The notes under the pieces are model-generated. The model had not been told where the DNA came from and made no database searches. It saw nothing but the letters and a program-made list of their open reading frames with translations. A stretch of 36,837 nt of DNA from Bacteroidales bacterium (GTDB taxonomy: Bacteria > Bacteroidota > Bacteroidia > Bacteroidales > UBA932): NCBI GenBank assembly GCA_023227835.1, contig JALOCI010000027.1:1-36837 (forward strand), written 5' to 3'. Shown here in pieces: positions 7,456 through 14,169 of the stretch; the first letter of the stretch is position 1, and every line of letters begins with the position of its first letter. Both the position numbers and the translations under genes were made by a program.

Positions 7456-8734
7456 GCTTGATAAACTCAACTCTTCTGTTTTTTGCCTTACCCTCCGGAT
7501 TCTTATTGTCAGAAATTGGCTGAGTTTCACCTAATCCGTCGGTTTCAATCCTTGAGCCGTCTATAGAAAATTCTTTTGTCAGATATACCTTAACATTGGC
7601 GGCTCTTCTCTTTGAGAGATCCATGTTCAGAGCATCCTGTCCGTCACTGTCTGTATGTCCTACAATCTTTATCCTCACATCCGGGTTTTCAGTGAGGACT
7701 GCTGCAATCTCTTTTGCTGAAGCATATGATTCCGGTTTAACGACATCTTTGCCAGAGTCAAAGTATATACCGTACGAGATTAACTTACCCTCAGTAAGAA
7801 GTTTGCTGCGCATATCGGGAGAGGCGGTGGTAATCTTCAGATTGCTGATAAATGGAGCACTGTGTCTGTCCCAACCGGAAAATCTGAGTCTGTCCATCTT
7901 TATCTCTTGGTACAAATTTGTAGGTGAGTCAAGTACTTTTGCTCCCTGATGGTACATACGTACCCTTCTTTTTTGAACCCAGATTATAACATGGTTGGGC
8001 TCTTCTGAAATAACAGGATTTACATTACCCTGAGCTTCAAGTCCCGGTTTGTTTGGATCGTCTACGTATCCCGTTGTTTCCCATCCATCTTTTAATACTA
8101 CAATGTGCAGACCTCCCAATCCCGGGAAGAGATCGTCATTGACCTCAAGTGGGTTCTCCGGATTTTCCTGGTATAGAGTCAGCTGGATACCGTATTGAAA
8201 TTCTGCGTCCGGTATTATGTCAAACTCTATAATGAAATTATCGGGGAACTTGACAGGTTTTGTGAAACAATATACAGCGTCCTGTCCGTTAAGGTGAAAC
8301 CATTTGCCGGGAGCCTTGTTGACGCTCTTAACCTCGCCGCTTCCGTTTGATGTCCAAAGTGCAGGAAAATCACCAATTGCATCCTGAGAGAAATCTTCGT
8401 AAAATAGTATCTGGTCACCCGGTATGAAATCATATTTGGTTGTTGAAGATAGTTTGGTTTTTTGCTGAGTGGATTTTGTCTCCTCCTGATCTTCGCTTTC
8501 CGAAGTACTCTTTTCCTCTTTACCTGTTATCTCGCCCTTCTTCTTTTTCAAAGCCTCTTCAGTCTTATCGAGAGTTTTATTAACGGCCTCTTCAGCCTTT
8601 TGTTCTACTTTGTTCTCCACAGCCTGCTTTGCAGTCTCCTTAACCTTCTGTCCCAATCCTTTCACCCAACCCTGACCATTAACCTGTATGGCCGCAAAAG
8701 TCATAATTGTAATCAATAATACTATTTTTTTCAT
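7451..8734 (-). CDS. OmpA-family outer-membrane-associated protein with a central lectin-like domain
   Basis: The 427-residue product has a signal peptide (1-20, ending VNG-QG). A Lys/Glu/Ala-rich stretch (about 25-95) follows that is probably a helical linker or coiled coil (VENKVEQKAEEAVNKTLDK). A beta-rich central region (about 105-300) resembles concanavalin/LamG-like folds (IEFDIIPDAEFQYGIQLTLYQ, RFSGWDRHSAPFISNLKI). The C-terminal OmpA/MotB peptidoglycan-binding domain (about 315-427) carries IYFDSGKDVVKPES, IVGHTDSDG, LSKRRAANVKVYL and KNRRVEFIKL. OmpA domains bind diaminopimelate-type peptidoglycan in the periplasm. There is no N-terminal eight-stranded barrel, so it is a peptidoglycan-tethered periplasmic or surface lipoprotein-like factor and not a porin, and it lacks a lipobox Cys. 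It lies 24 bp after the Yip1-family gene and is probably cotranscribed with it. Ligand of the central domain is unknown. Confidence 0.85.
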   Translation of the reverse strand: MKKIVLLITIMTFAAIQVNGQGWVKGLGQKVKETAKQAVENKVEQKAEEAVNKTLDKTEEALKKKKGEITGKEEKSTSESEDQEETKSTQQKTKLSSTTKYDFIPGDQILFYEDFSQDAIGDFPALWTSNGSGEVKSVNKAPGKWFHLNGQDAVYCFTKPVKFPDNFIIEFDIIPDAEFQYGIQLTLYQENPENPLEVNDDLFPGLGGLHIVVLKDGWETTGYVDDPNKPGLEAQGNVNPVISEEPNHVIIWVQKRRVRMYHQGAKVLDSPTNLYQEIKMDRLRFSGWDRHSAPFISNLKITTASPDMRSKLLTEGKLISYGIYFDSGKDVVKPESYASAKEIAAVLTENPDVRIKIVGHTDSDGQDALNMDLSKRRAANVKVYLTKEFSIDGSRIETDGLGETQPISDNKNPEGKAKNRRVEFIKL

Positions 8735-8758
8735 CTCTATATTTTTTAATATTTAGAT

Positions 8759-9310
8759 TCAGATAAATGCAACTCTGAGAATTATGCCAAGAACAATCGA
8801 CATGCCTATCATACATACAAGAGAGACAATAAAATAGAGCCCGTTTGTCTCTTCCGGTGCCTTCATCATAGGCTGAAGCCCTACATATAGTGTGTAAATA
8901 CTGTACAAACCGGCAAGAAATGCCAATGAGCCCAGGATGTTCAGTAGATAAAAGATCCCTGCAACACACATTGCTGTATAGCAGTAAGCTACAAGTTCGA
9001 ATGCTTTGTTGAAATTCTTCACACCTTTATATCTAGGTGCGAGCTCATTGATTACCCAGGCTGTCAGATATGATCCGCCTATGATGGTTACAAAATTCTT
9101 TATAGCCATTTTTATTCCGAAATTGATATCGGAACTCCATCCTATCATGACAGATATGGCAGGTATTAAAGCCAACCATAATAAATAATTTGAGAGTACA
9201 TGGCTGTGTGAGTTGCTTTCATTGTCAATTACAAGCCACTCACTTTTTGGATTGAGAATGATATTTTTAGCCCTCTGAAAAATATCACCGGGATTTGTCT
9301 TCATAGACAA
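8759..9310 (-). CDS. Yip1-family integral membrane protein
   Basis: A 183-residue protein starting with a soluble segment (FQRAKNIILNPKSEWLVIDNES, about 11-32) that is the usual entry to bacterial Yip1 domains, followed by about five transmembrane helices (45-65, 72-95, 108-140, 145-180). The pattern IILNPKSEW ... YLLWLALIPAI ... SYLTAWVINELAPRYKG ... AYCYTAMCVAGI ... LYSIYTLYVGL matches Bacteroidetes 'YIP1 family protein' entries. No catalytic function is known for these proteins. It precedes the OmpA-family gene by 24 bp, and a -7 promoter box (9340-9333) lies 23 bp before its start, so the two probably form a bicistronic unit. Confidence 0.8.
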   Translation of the reverse strand: MSMKTNPGDIFQRAKNIILNPKSEWLVIDNESNSHSHVLSNYLLWLALIPAISVMIGWSSDINFGIKMAIKNFVTIIGGSYLTAWVINELAPRYKGVKNFNKAFELVAYCYTAMCVAGIFYLLNILGSLAFLAGLYSIYTLYVGLQPMMKAPEETNGLYFIVSLVCMIGMSIVLGIILRVAFI

Positions 9311-9332
9311 TTACAATTTAGGTTATTATAAT

Positions 9333-9340
9333 CAAAGTTA
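9333..9340 (-). promoter_or_regulatory. Putative -7 promoter element for the Yip1-OmpA unit
   Basis: Minus-strand TAACTTTG matches TAnnTTTG and sits 22 bp before the Yip1 ATG, within the 57-bp gap after yjbQ. A convincing -33 element is not visible, so confidence is moderate to low. Confidence 0.35.
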
Positions 9341-9367
9341 ATATTTTTTTTGCTATGAATGTAAGTT

Positions 9368-9784
9368 CTACTCACCTATTATCTTAACAAGAACTCTTTT
9401 GCGGCGCAATCCGTCAAATTCCCCGTAGAAAATCTGTTCCCAGGGCCCAAGATCAAGCCTGCCGCCGGTAACAGCCACAACCACCTCTCGCCCCATAATC
9501 TGTCTTTTGAGATGTGCATCGGCATTATCTTCATATCCGTTGTGCTGGTATTGGGAGTGGGGTTTTTCGGGGGCCAGTTTTTCGAGCCACTTTTCAAAGT
9601 CGTTGTGCAAGCCGCACTCATCATCATTTATAAATACACTTGCAGTTATGTGCATTGCATTGCATAGTATTATACCTTCTGTTATACCGCTCTCCCTAAG
9701 TGATGTGGCTATTTGTGGAGTAATATTTACAAAGCCTCTTCTTGTCGGAAGCTCAAACCAGAGCTCTTTTCTGTATGATTTCAT
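9368..9784 (-). CDS. yjbQ: YjbQ/UPF0047 family protein (secondary thiamine-phosphate synthase-like)
   Basis: This 138-residue protein covers the whole UPF0047 family. The signatures are SGITEGIILCNAMHITASVFINDDE (about 32-56), HNDFEKWLEKLAP, DNADAHLKRQIMG and GRLDLGPWEQIFYGEFDG, ending in RKRVLVKIIGE. The conserved His and Asp residues of these motifs form a metal-like pocket in known structures. E. coli YjbQ has weak thiamine-phosphate synthase activity that can complement thiE, but the native role is unsettled. Expected location is cytoplasm. It is divergent from DUF4491, with 42 bp between the start codons, and reads towards the Yip1 gene, ending 57 bp before it. Confidence 0.88.
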   Translation of the reverse strand: MKSYRKELWFELPTRRGFVNITPQIATSLRESGITEGIILCNAMHITASVFINDDECGLHNDFEKWLEKLAPEKPHSQYQHNGYEDNADAHLKRQIMGREVVVAVTGGRLDLGPWEQIFYGEFDGLRRKRVLVKIIGE

Positions 9785-9794
9785 TGTTTTTGGC

Positions 9795-9802
9795 TATTTT
9801 TG
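9795..9802 (+). promoter_or_regulatory. Putative -7 promoter element for the DUF4491 gene
   Basis: TATTTTTG matches TAnnTTTG and is placed 24 bp before the ATG at 9827, in the 42-bp divergent gap with yjbQ. The sequence is AT-rich, so a chance match is possible; no clear -33 element is seen. Confidence 0.3.
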
Positions 9803-9826
9803 AAATAGTTTTCTAAATGTAAGATA

Positions 9827-10165
9827 ATGCTAATTGAGTCAATGCAATTTTCCGGGCTGTTGATTGGTATTTGCACTTTTTTGATAATCGGTCTCTTTCA
9901 TCCGATTGTAATTAAGGCAGAGTATTATTTCGGTACAAGATGCTGGTGGTTTTTTCTTGTCTCAGGAATATCCGGGATTATTGCCACACTGTTTATTGAT
10001 AGCTTTTTCTTCTCTGCTCTGACAGGGGTATTTTCCTTCTCGTCCTTGTGGTCAATAATGGAGGTATTTGAGCAGGAACAAAGAGTCCTGAAGGGGTGGT
10101 TTCCTATGAATCCGAAGCGTGCCGCCTATTATGCGAAAAAACGCAACTCCGTTAGTTCAAAATAA
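9827..10165 (+). CDS. DUF4491 family small membrane protein
   Basis: A 112-residue protein with three hydrophobic segments (about 9-27, 40-58, 60-75). The sequence FSGLLIGICTFLIIGLFHPIVIKAEYYFGTRCWW and the ending WSIMEVFEQEQRVLKGWFPMNPKR match DUF4491, a family largely limited to Bacteroidetes and some Firmicutes and of unknown function. The C-terminal EQE-R-LKGWFP-NP motif is the most conserved part. A second ATG at codon 6 (9842) would give MQFSGLLIG, closer to the usual family start, so the true start may be 9842. It is a single gene on the plus strand, divergent from yjbQ and convergent with the permease-crcB operon. Confidence 0.8.
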   Translation: MLIESMQFSGLLIGICTFLIIGLFHPIVIKAEYYFGTRCWWFFLVSGISGIIATLFIDSFFFSALTGVFSFSSLWSIMEVFEQEQRVLKGWFPMNPKRAAYYAKKRNSVSSK

Positions 10166-10215
10166 TTTCACACCTCCCTTTTCGGGAGCCAAAGCTTTCC
10201 TTAGCCGTATACAGA

Positions 10216-10246
10216 TAAAAAGTGCTCAAAATTGTTTTTGAACACT
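10216..10246 (-). terminator. Probable intrinsic terminator of the permease-crcB operon
   Basis: Arms 10221-10231 (AGTGCTCAAAA) and 10236-10246 (TTTTGAACACT) pair over 10 bp with one C-A mismatch and a 4-base loop. On the minus strand the hairpin is followed by TTTTTATC, a terminator-like T-tract. It lies about 275 bp beyond the last minus-strand gene (10521), with the repeat in between. Confidence 0.5.
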
Positions 10247-10254
10247 CATCTTGC

Positions 10255-10352
10255 CACTTATCGTTTTTCACTTTTCACTCAACACTCTTCACTTTTCACT
10301 TTTCACTCCTCACTTTTTCGCTTATCACTTTTCCCTCAACACTCCTCACTTT
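10255..10352 (-). repeat. Degenerate AGTGAAAAGT-type short repeat, locus 1
   Basis: Plus-strand copies of CACTTTTCACT and close variants (CACTCTTCACT, CACTCCTCACT, CACTTATC, CACTTTTCCCTCAACACT) run for about 100 bp; on the minus strand they read AGTGAAAAGTG. The period is irregular (about 6-12 bp), so this is a low-complexity family and not a clean tandem array or CRISPR. The same family appears at 12604-12712 and 26315-26398. Confidence 0.8.
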
Positions 10353-10520
10353 GTTGTAGTCAAAAGTCTTAAGGGCACTGATTTTTCTTGATTTGTTCCC
10401 GATAGCCGCTTTCTATATTGGAGATATGCCTGATCAGGGATATTTTCAGCCGGAGCGAACTTAGTGAGTGAGGATGGACTTCCCTGATTAATGTCTTTGA
10501 GGCTTATGACTTTAAAGTGT

Positions 10521-11510
10521 TCAGTTACTCACTTTCCAGTTCTTACTGAATTTACCTGTCAGGGCTTCATTAACTTCAAGCTTTTCAGGAACAACATTCT
10601 CAACCGGAATTTCTGAAGGCTTTTTACCCTCGAGAATATCCGCAGCAATGTTCCCGATCTTTTTCCCAACATCAATGTAATTAGCACCCAGACTGAAAAA
10701 AGACCCGATTTTAACGTGATCCACATTGTTAGTGAAGACAGGAATTCCACCGGCGTCTGCAGCCTTTATCACCATCGCAATAGACATCTCAACCACATTG
10801 TCACCACCGACCCAGATTGCATCTACACCCCTGGCCACAATTGACTGTGCAGCTTCAAGAACAGCTGTCGTATTATCGACAGTCGCCTCTATGAGTTTTA
10901 TACCGAGAGAGTCGCAGACCGGCCTTGCAATATTAACACAGGCTTCCGAACAGGTTTCTGAGCGGCACCAGACAACTCCTAAACTCTTTAATCCGGGGTT
11001 CATCTGTTTCGCAATGATAAGCAGCTTCTTTACCGGTTGGAATGTTCCGGCACCTGTGAGATGTGGCGGCTGTATAGGGGGATTCCCTCTGGTTAATCCG
11101 ACACCTGACGCAAATGGATCTGTGACGGCACCGAAAACATGTATCAGTTTCCCCTCTTTATTTGCATTTGCCATTACCTGAAGGGCAGGAGTGCTGGCTG
11201 TAAGTACAATATCATAATTCCTTGTCACAATCTCTTTGGCAATAGTGTTTGCGGTGGGCATGTCATTTTCCGCATTGTACCTGGTAATTTGAATGTTTTT
11301 ACCATCGATGTAGCCTCTCTCCCGTAGGGCCTCTATACAACCTTTTTCTGTGTCGGCAAGTGTCTCTCTGGAAGAGAATATAAATGAAGCAATCCGGAAT
11401 GTCTTATCACCCTTTGATGAAGAACCTGAGGGGATTATGAGCAGAATGAGAGATAATAATGCAATGACTGAAAGTCCTGCAGATATTCTCTTTATGGCGA
11501 TTATATTCAT
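10521..11510 (-). CDS. ABC_sub_bind (TrpX-like) family substrate-binding protein, membrane-anchored
   Basis: The 329-residue product has one N-terminal hydrophobic segment (about 8-28) without a lipobox Cys, then a two-lobed periplasmic-binding fold of the ABC_sub_bind type. Characteristic pieces are ALRERGYIDGKNIQI (about 63-77), DIVLTASTPALQVM, FGAVTDPFASGVG, GVDAIWVGGDNVVEMSI and GIPVFTNNVDHVKIGSFFSLGANYIDVGK. Such proteins normally serve TrpXYZ-like importers for aromatic or related amino acids. No permease or ATPase gene is in this operon or elsewhere in the window, so it is an orphan and may act as a sensor or use a transporter encoded elsewhere. It lies 11 bp after the DUF190 gene and is the last gene of the permease-crcB-DUF190 operon. 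Ligand is unknown. Confidence 0.82.
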   Translation of the reverse strand: MNIIAIKRISAGLSVIALLSLILLIIPSGSSSKGDKTFRIASFIFSSRETLADTEKGCIEALRERGYIDGKNIQITRYNAENDMPTANTIAKEIVTRNYDIVLTASTPALQVMANANKEGKLIHVFGAVTDPFASGVGLTRGNPPIQPPHLTGAGTFQPVKKLLIIAKQMNPGLKSLGVVWCRSETCSEACVNIARPVCDSLGIKLIEATVDNTTAVLEAAQSIVARGVDAIWVGGDNVVEMSIAMVIKAADAGGIPVFTNNVDHVKIGSFFSLGANYIDVGKKIGNIAADILEGKKPSEIPVENVVPEKLEVNEALTGKFSKNWKVSN

Positions 11511-11521
11511 AGGGCGTTTTA

Positions 11522-11881
11522 TTATAGCCTCTGATTTCTTCCGGATTTATTCATCAAAATTCTGACCGGTTCGACTGTCACCAGGCACCCTTTTTTCATT
11601 GAATCAAGATCATCTTTGATTAAATCGTAAAATCTCATTATACTCTCGGTAGTATCGATTATTTCAACCATCACAGGAAGCTTCTCCGTAAGTTCCCAGA
11701 ATTTTGACGTGCTGATATCCTTGCTGCTGCTGCCATATCCCATGATTCCCCTGTATACTGTGACACCGGATATGCCATGTTCCCTGGCTTTTAATACTAT
11801 ATGCTCATACAGGAGCTTATGGGCAACCTTGTCTGTGGTGCTTGCATAAATTTTGAGGACACTGTTTTCTTCCGGTTTCAT
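11522..11881 (-). CDS. DUF190 protein (PII-like fold), associated with fluoride channel CrcB
   Basis: A 119-residue protein with the DUF190 pattern: LKIYASTTDKVAHKLLYEHIVLKAREHGISGVTVYRGIMGYGSS (about 9-52), LPVMVEIIDTTESIMRFYDLI and a C-terminal CLVTVEPVRIL. Structures of the family show a small PII-like ferredoxin fold that assembles as oligomers, suggesting nucleotide or ligand sensing, but the function is not proven. DUF190 genes often lie beside crcB in bacteria and archaea, as here, where only 2 bp separate the two genes. It was probably recruited as a cytoplasmic regulator or partner of the channel. Start is the ATG next to the crcB stop; no other start fits. Confidence 0.87.
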   Translation of the reverse strand: MKPEENSVLKIYASTTDKVAHKLLYEHIVLKAREHGISGVTVYRGIMGYGSSSKDISTSKFWELTEKLPVMVEIIDTTESIMRFYDLIKDDLDSMKKGCLVTVEPVRILMNKSGRNQRL

Positions 11882-11883
11882 AA

Positions 11884-12261
11884 TTATAGGATGTTAGAGA
11901 GTACATAACCGAGGTAAACGGCAAGGAAACCCAGAATTACACTCAGGGATGTGTACAGTATAATTGATAATATCTCTCCTGTATGAAGCAACATCAGATT
12001 CTCATTTGCAAAAGAGGAGAAGGTGGTGAAACCTCCGCAGAAACCAACCATTAAAAAAAGTCTCATATCGGTGGAGAGCAGATTGCTTTTATCAGAGATT
12101 CCGGTCAGAAACCCTATTATAAAGCAGCCGGCTATGTTTACCAGAAGTGTACCTATCGGTATAGATAAAAAATCCCAGATCAAATTGAGCTTTGACACGT
12201 AGTATCTGGCTACGCTGCCTATAAAACCACCTGTACCTATCAGCAGAATGTGCTTAAGCAT
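11884..12261 (-). CDS. crcB: Fluoride channel CrcB/Fluc
   Basis: The 125-residue product has four transmembrane helices and the Fluc signatures GTGGFIGSVARYY (9-21), IPIGTLLVNIAGCFIIGF (34-51, with the conserved Asn42) and GFCGGFTTFSSF (73-84), which contains the Phe-box and the central sodium site. Fluc works as a dual-topology dimer that exports fluoride passively from the cytoplasm; one gene suggests a homodimer. Length is the usual 120-130. The start codon lies inside the last 8 bp of the amino-acid permease gene and the next gene, DUF190, follows after 2 bp, so translation is coupled. I found no fluoride riboswitch core ahead of the operon, which is unusual for crcB control. Confidence 0.95.
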   Translation of the reverse strand: MLKHILLIGTGGFIGSVARYYVSKLNLIWDFLSIPIGTLLVNIAGCFIIGFLTGISDKSNLLSTDMRLFLMVGFCGGFTTFSSFANENLMLLHTGEILSIILYTSLSVILGFLAVYLGYVLSNIL

Positions 12262-14038
12262 TTTTTAGTTTGCTGTTTTTTATTCCGTATGCAAAGTAAA
12301 TAATAATTCCGATAGCCAGCCATATCAGGAATCTCATCCAGTTTGTGATTCCCAACTCGGTTATAAGATAGAGGTTTATCAACAGGCCAAGCACGGGAAT
12401 TAGTGAGAGAGAGCGTCTGATTGATATGAATATGACGTAAGAGGCGCAGATCAGGAATCCATACATTGGAATATTGTGCTTACTGTATTCCTGGAAGAAC
12501 CCGGCAATACCGTCAAAATTCAGCGCAAAAAGCAGAGCCAGTATAATTAAAACTATAGGAGGCAGGAATGTCCGGCTGTTGTAGTAAGGAACCCTGAAGC
12601 CACTCTTCACTTTCCCTTTTTCACTCTTCCCTGTTCCCTTTTCACTATTCACTCTCCCCTTTTCACTATTCACTCTCCCCTTTTCACTATTCACTTTTAA
12701 CTCTTCACCATCCTCTTTATTAATAATAAGAACTCCCGCACAGACCACTATAAAGGCAAAGAGAGTTCCTATGCTGGTAAGGTCAGTTACCTCTGTGAGA
12801 TTCAGAAAAAGAGTCGGCAGAGCAACAAAGAAGCCTGTAATTACAGTTGCGTATGATGGCGTGTGAAATCTTTTGTGAACCTTGGAGAACCTCTTCGGCA
12901 GGAGTCCGTCACGACTCATGCTCATCCATATTCTCGGCTGCCCGACCTGAAATACAAGAAGCACGCTGGCCATGGCGAAAATTGCACTTATGGCAATTAC
13001 TCCGGATAGCCAGTTGATATTTAATTTGTGAAAAACAAACGCAAGCGGATCACCTACAGCCAGCTCACTATAACTCACCATTCCGGTTAAAACCATACTT
13101 ATTGCCACATATAATATAACACATATAATAAGGGAATAAAACATGGCACGGGGAAGATCCTTTTGAGGATTACGGCACTCCTCGGCGGTCGTCGAGATGG
13201 CGTCGAATCCTATGTATGCGAAAAATACAGCGGATACGCCTTTCAGCACTCCTCCCATCCCGTTGGGTGCAAAAGGAGACCAGTTGTCCGTATTGACATA
13301 GAAGGCCCCGACAGATATTACTACCAATAGAATAACCATTTTTACCATGACCATTATGTTGCTGGCTATTTTTGTCTCCTGGATTCCTATATAAACAAGA
13401 AGGGTAATAAGTACAACGATTGAAAAGGCCGGAATATCTCCAATCAGCCTCATTCCGGCAATCTGTGGGGCATTGGTCCATGCCATATAAGACTCTCGCA
13501 GGGATGAGGTCAGAGCACTCAGATCAGTTCCACTTGCAAGTTGAGCGGAGGCTTCCCTGAAGCCTCTGGAGGCAGACAGAAAGTCTGTAGTCATGTATTC
13601 AGGGATCTTGATGCCAAAGCCGTTCATCATTCCGGTGAAATAGTCCGACCATGAAATTGCTACGGCTATGTTTCCTACGGCATATTCCATAATAAGAGTC
13701 CAACCGATAATCCAGGCGACCAACTCCCCGAAACTTGCGTATGCGTATGTATATGCACTTCCGCTGATAGGTATCCGGGATGCGAATTCGGCATAGCACA
13801 AGGCTGAGAAACCACAAGCAACTGCAGTAAAGATAAAGAGAAGCGAGACAGCAGGACCCCCATTATATGCAGCATTACCTATTGTGCTGAAAATCCCCGC
13901 CCCCACAATTCCGGCTACGCCTAGTGCTGTAAGATCTATGACTGAAAGACTTTTATTGAGATGTAATCCGCCTGAGTCAGATTCGGTATTGTTCAGAATA
14001 TGTTTTATGGACTTCTTTCTTAAAAGTTCTTCAATCAT
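12254..14038 (-). CDS. APC-superfamily amino-acid permease with in-frame repeat insertion
   Basis: A 594-residue inner-membrane transporter of the APC superfamily, cationic-amino-acid-transporter (CAT/YfnA-like) type. The first helix has GVAGIVGAGIFSTIG (about 37-51), the substrate-binding loop; other family marks are FAYIGFDAISTTAEECRNPQKDLPRA (about 280-305) and GQPRIWMSMSRDGLLPKRFSKVHKRFHTP. About 12-14 transmembrane helices are predicted by eye. Between two late helices (about residues 440-480) lies a hydrophilic stretch made of VNSEKGR-type repeats encoded by 21-bp units, probably a harmless cytoplasmic loop insertion. First gene of an operon with crcB, DUF190 and the ABC substrate-binding protein; a -7 box lies 22 bp upstream. 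Substrate is likely an amino acid, but which one is not readable. Confidence 0.9.
   Translation of the reverse strand: MIEELLRKKSIKHILNNTESDSGGLHLNKSLSVIDLTALGVAGIVGAGIFSTIGNAAYNGGPAVSLLFIFTAVACGFSALCYAEFASRIPISGSAYTYAYASFGELVAWIIGWTLIMEYAVGNIAVAISWSDYFTGMMNGFGIKIPEYMTTDFLSASRGFREASAQLASGTDLSALTSSLRESYMAWTNAPQIAGMRLIGDIPAFSIVVLITLLVYIGIQETKIASNIMVMVKMVILLVVISVGAFYVNTDNWSPFAPNGMGGVLKGVSAVFFAYIGFDAISTTAEECRNPQKDLPRAMFYSLIICVILYVAISMVLTGMVSYSELAVGDPLAFVFHKLNINWLSGVIAISAIFAMASVLLVFQVGQPRIWMSMSRDGLLPKRFSKVHKRFHTPSYATVITGFFVALPTLFLNLTEVTDLTSIGTLFAFIVVCAGVLIINKEDGEELKVNSEKGRVNSEKGRVNSEKGTGKSEKGKVKSGFRVPYYNSRTFLPPIVLIILALLFALNFDGIAGFFQEYSKHNIPMYGFLICASYVIFISIRRSLSLIPVLGLLINLYLITELGITNWMRFLIWLAIGIIIYFAYGIKNSKLKNA
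12604..12712 (-). repeat. Short repeat, locus 2: 21-bp units inside the permease gene
   Basis: Two identical 21-bp units (12639-12659 and 12660-12680) are followed by a 15-bp partial third, flanked by degenerate AGTGAAAAG copies. Read on the minus strand in frame they encode VNSEKGR heptapeptides, then TGKSEKGKVKSG. Unit length is a multiple of three, so copy-number change keeps the frame. Same sequence family as 10255-10352 and 26315-26398. Confidence 0.9.
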
Positions 14039-14059
14039 CAGTTATATGTTTAGGATTGC

Positions 14060-14067
14060 CAAATTTA
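14060..14067 (-). promoter_or_regulatory. Putative -7 promoter element of the permease-crcB operon
   Basis: Minus-strand TAAATTTG matches TAnnTTTG and lies 21 bp before the permease ATG. The shared 131-bp divergent region with the DUF134 gene also holds an 8T-G-8A tract (14100-14116). Confidence 0.4.
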
Positions 14068-14125
14068 ACAATTCTGAGAATTTTACGGTTTAAAGATGAT
14101 TTTTTTTGAAAAAAAACAGTAATCA

Positions 14126-14157
14126 TTATGAACATATGTTCATAAATGTTACTTTTG
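14126..14157 (+). promoter_or_regulatory. DUF134 operon promoter overlapped by a 20-bp perfect palindrome (candidate operator)
   Basis: Positions 14126-14145 form a perfect 20-bp inverted repeat with half-site TTATGAACAT. Four bases downstream, TACTTTTG (14150-14157) matches the Bacteroidetes -7 consensus, so the palindrome fills the spacer up to the -33 position. The ATG follows 12 bp after the -7 box, leaving a very short 5' leader. This is the geometry of a repressor site; the DUF134 helix-turn-helix protein encoded immediately downstream is the obvious candidate regulator. Which protein binds is inference. Confidence 0.6.
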
Positions 14158-14169
14158 CAAAAAAAATAG

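Larger units (their letters stand above)
10166..10520 (+). other. Non-coding convergent intergenic region (355 bp)
   Basis: No credible gene is seen. It holds a short hairpin at 10174-10188 (CTCCC/GGGAG) just after DUF4491, a stronger hairpin with a minus-strand T-tract at 10216-10246, the degenerate repeat at 10255-10352, and an 8-bp inverted repeat ATCAGGGA/TCCCTGAT at 10433-10440 and 10481-10488 around a 40-base loop. The last of these could be part of an unrecognised RNA or mere coincidence. Confidence 0.5.

Noticed and set aside
10255..10352. Possible CRISPR array or other regular array
   Set aside because: Repeat units are short, degenerate and irregularly spaced, with no spacer-like unique segments and no cas genes nearby.
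14039..14169. Fluoride riboswitch ahead of the permease-crcB operon
   Set aside because: I looked for the conserved fluoride aptamer core on the minus strand and saw none; the region is AT-rich and short, with a promoter box only 22 bp from the start codon.
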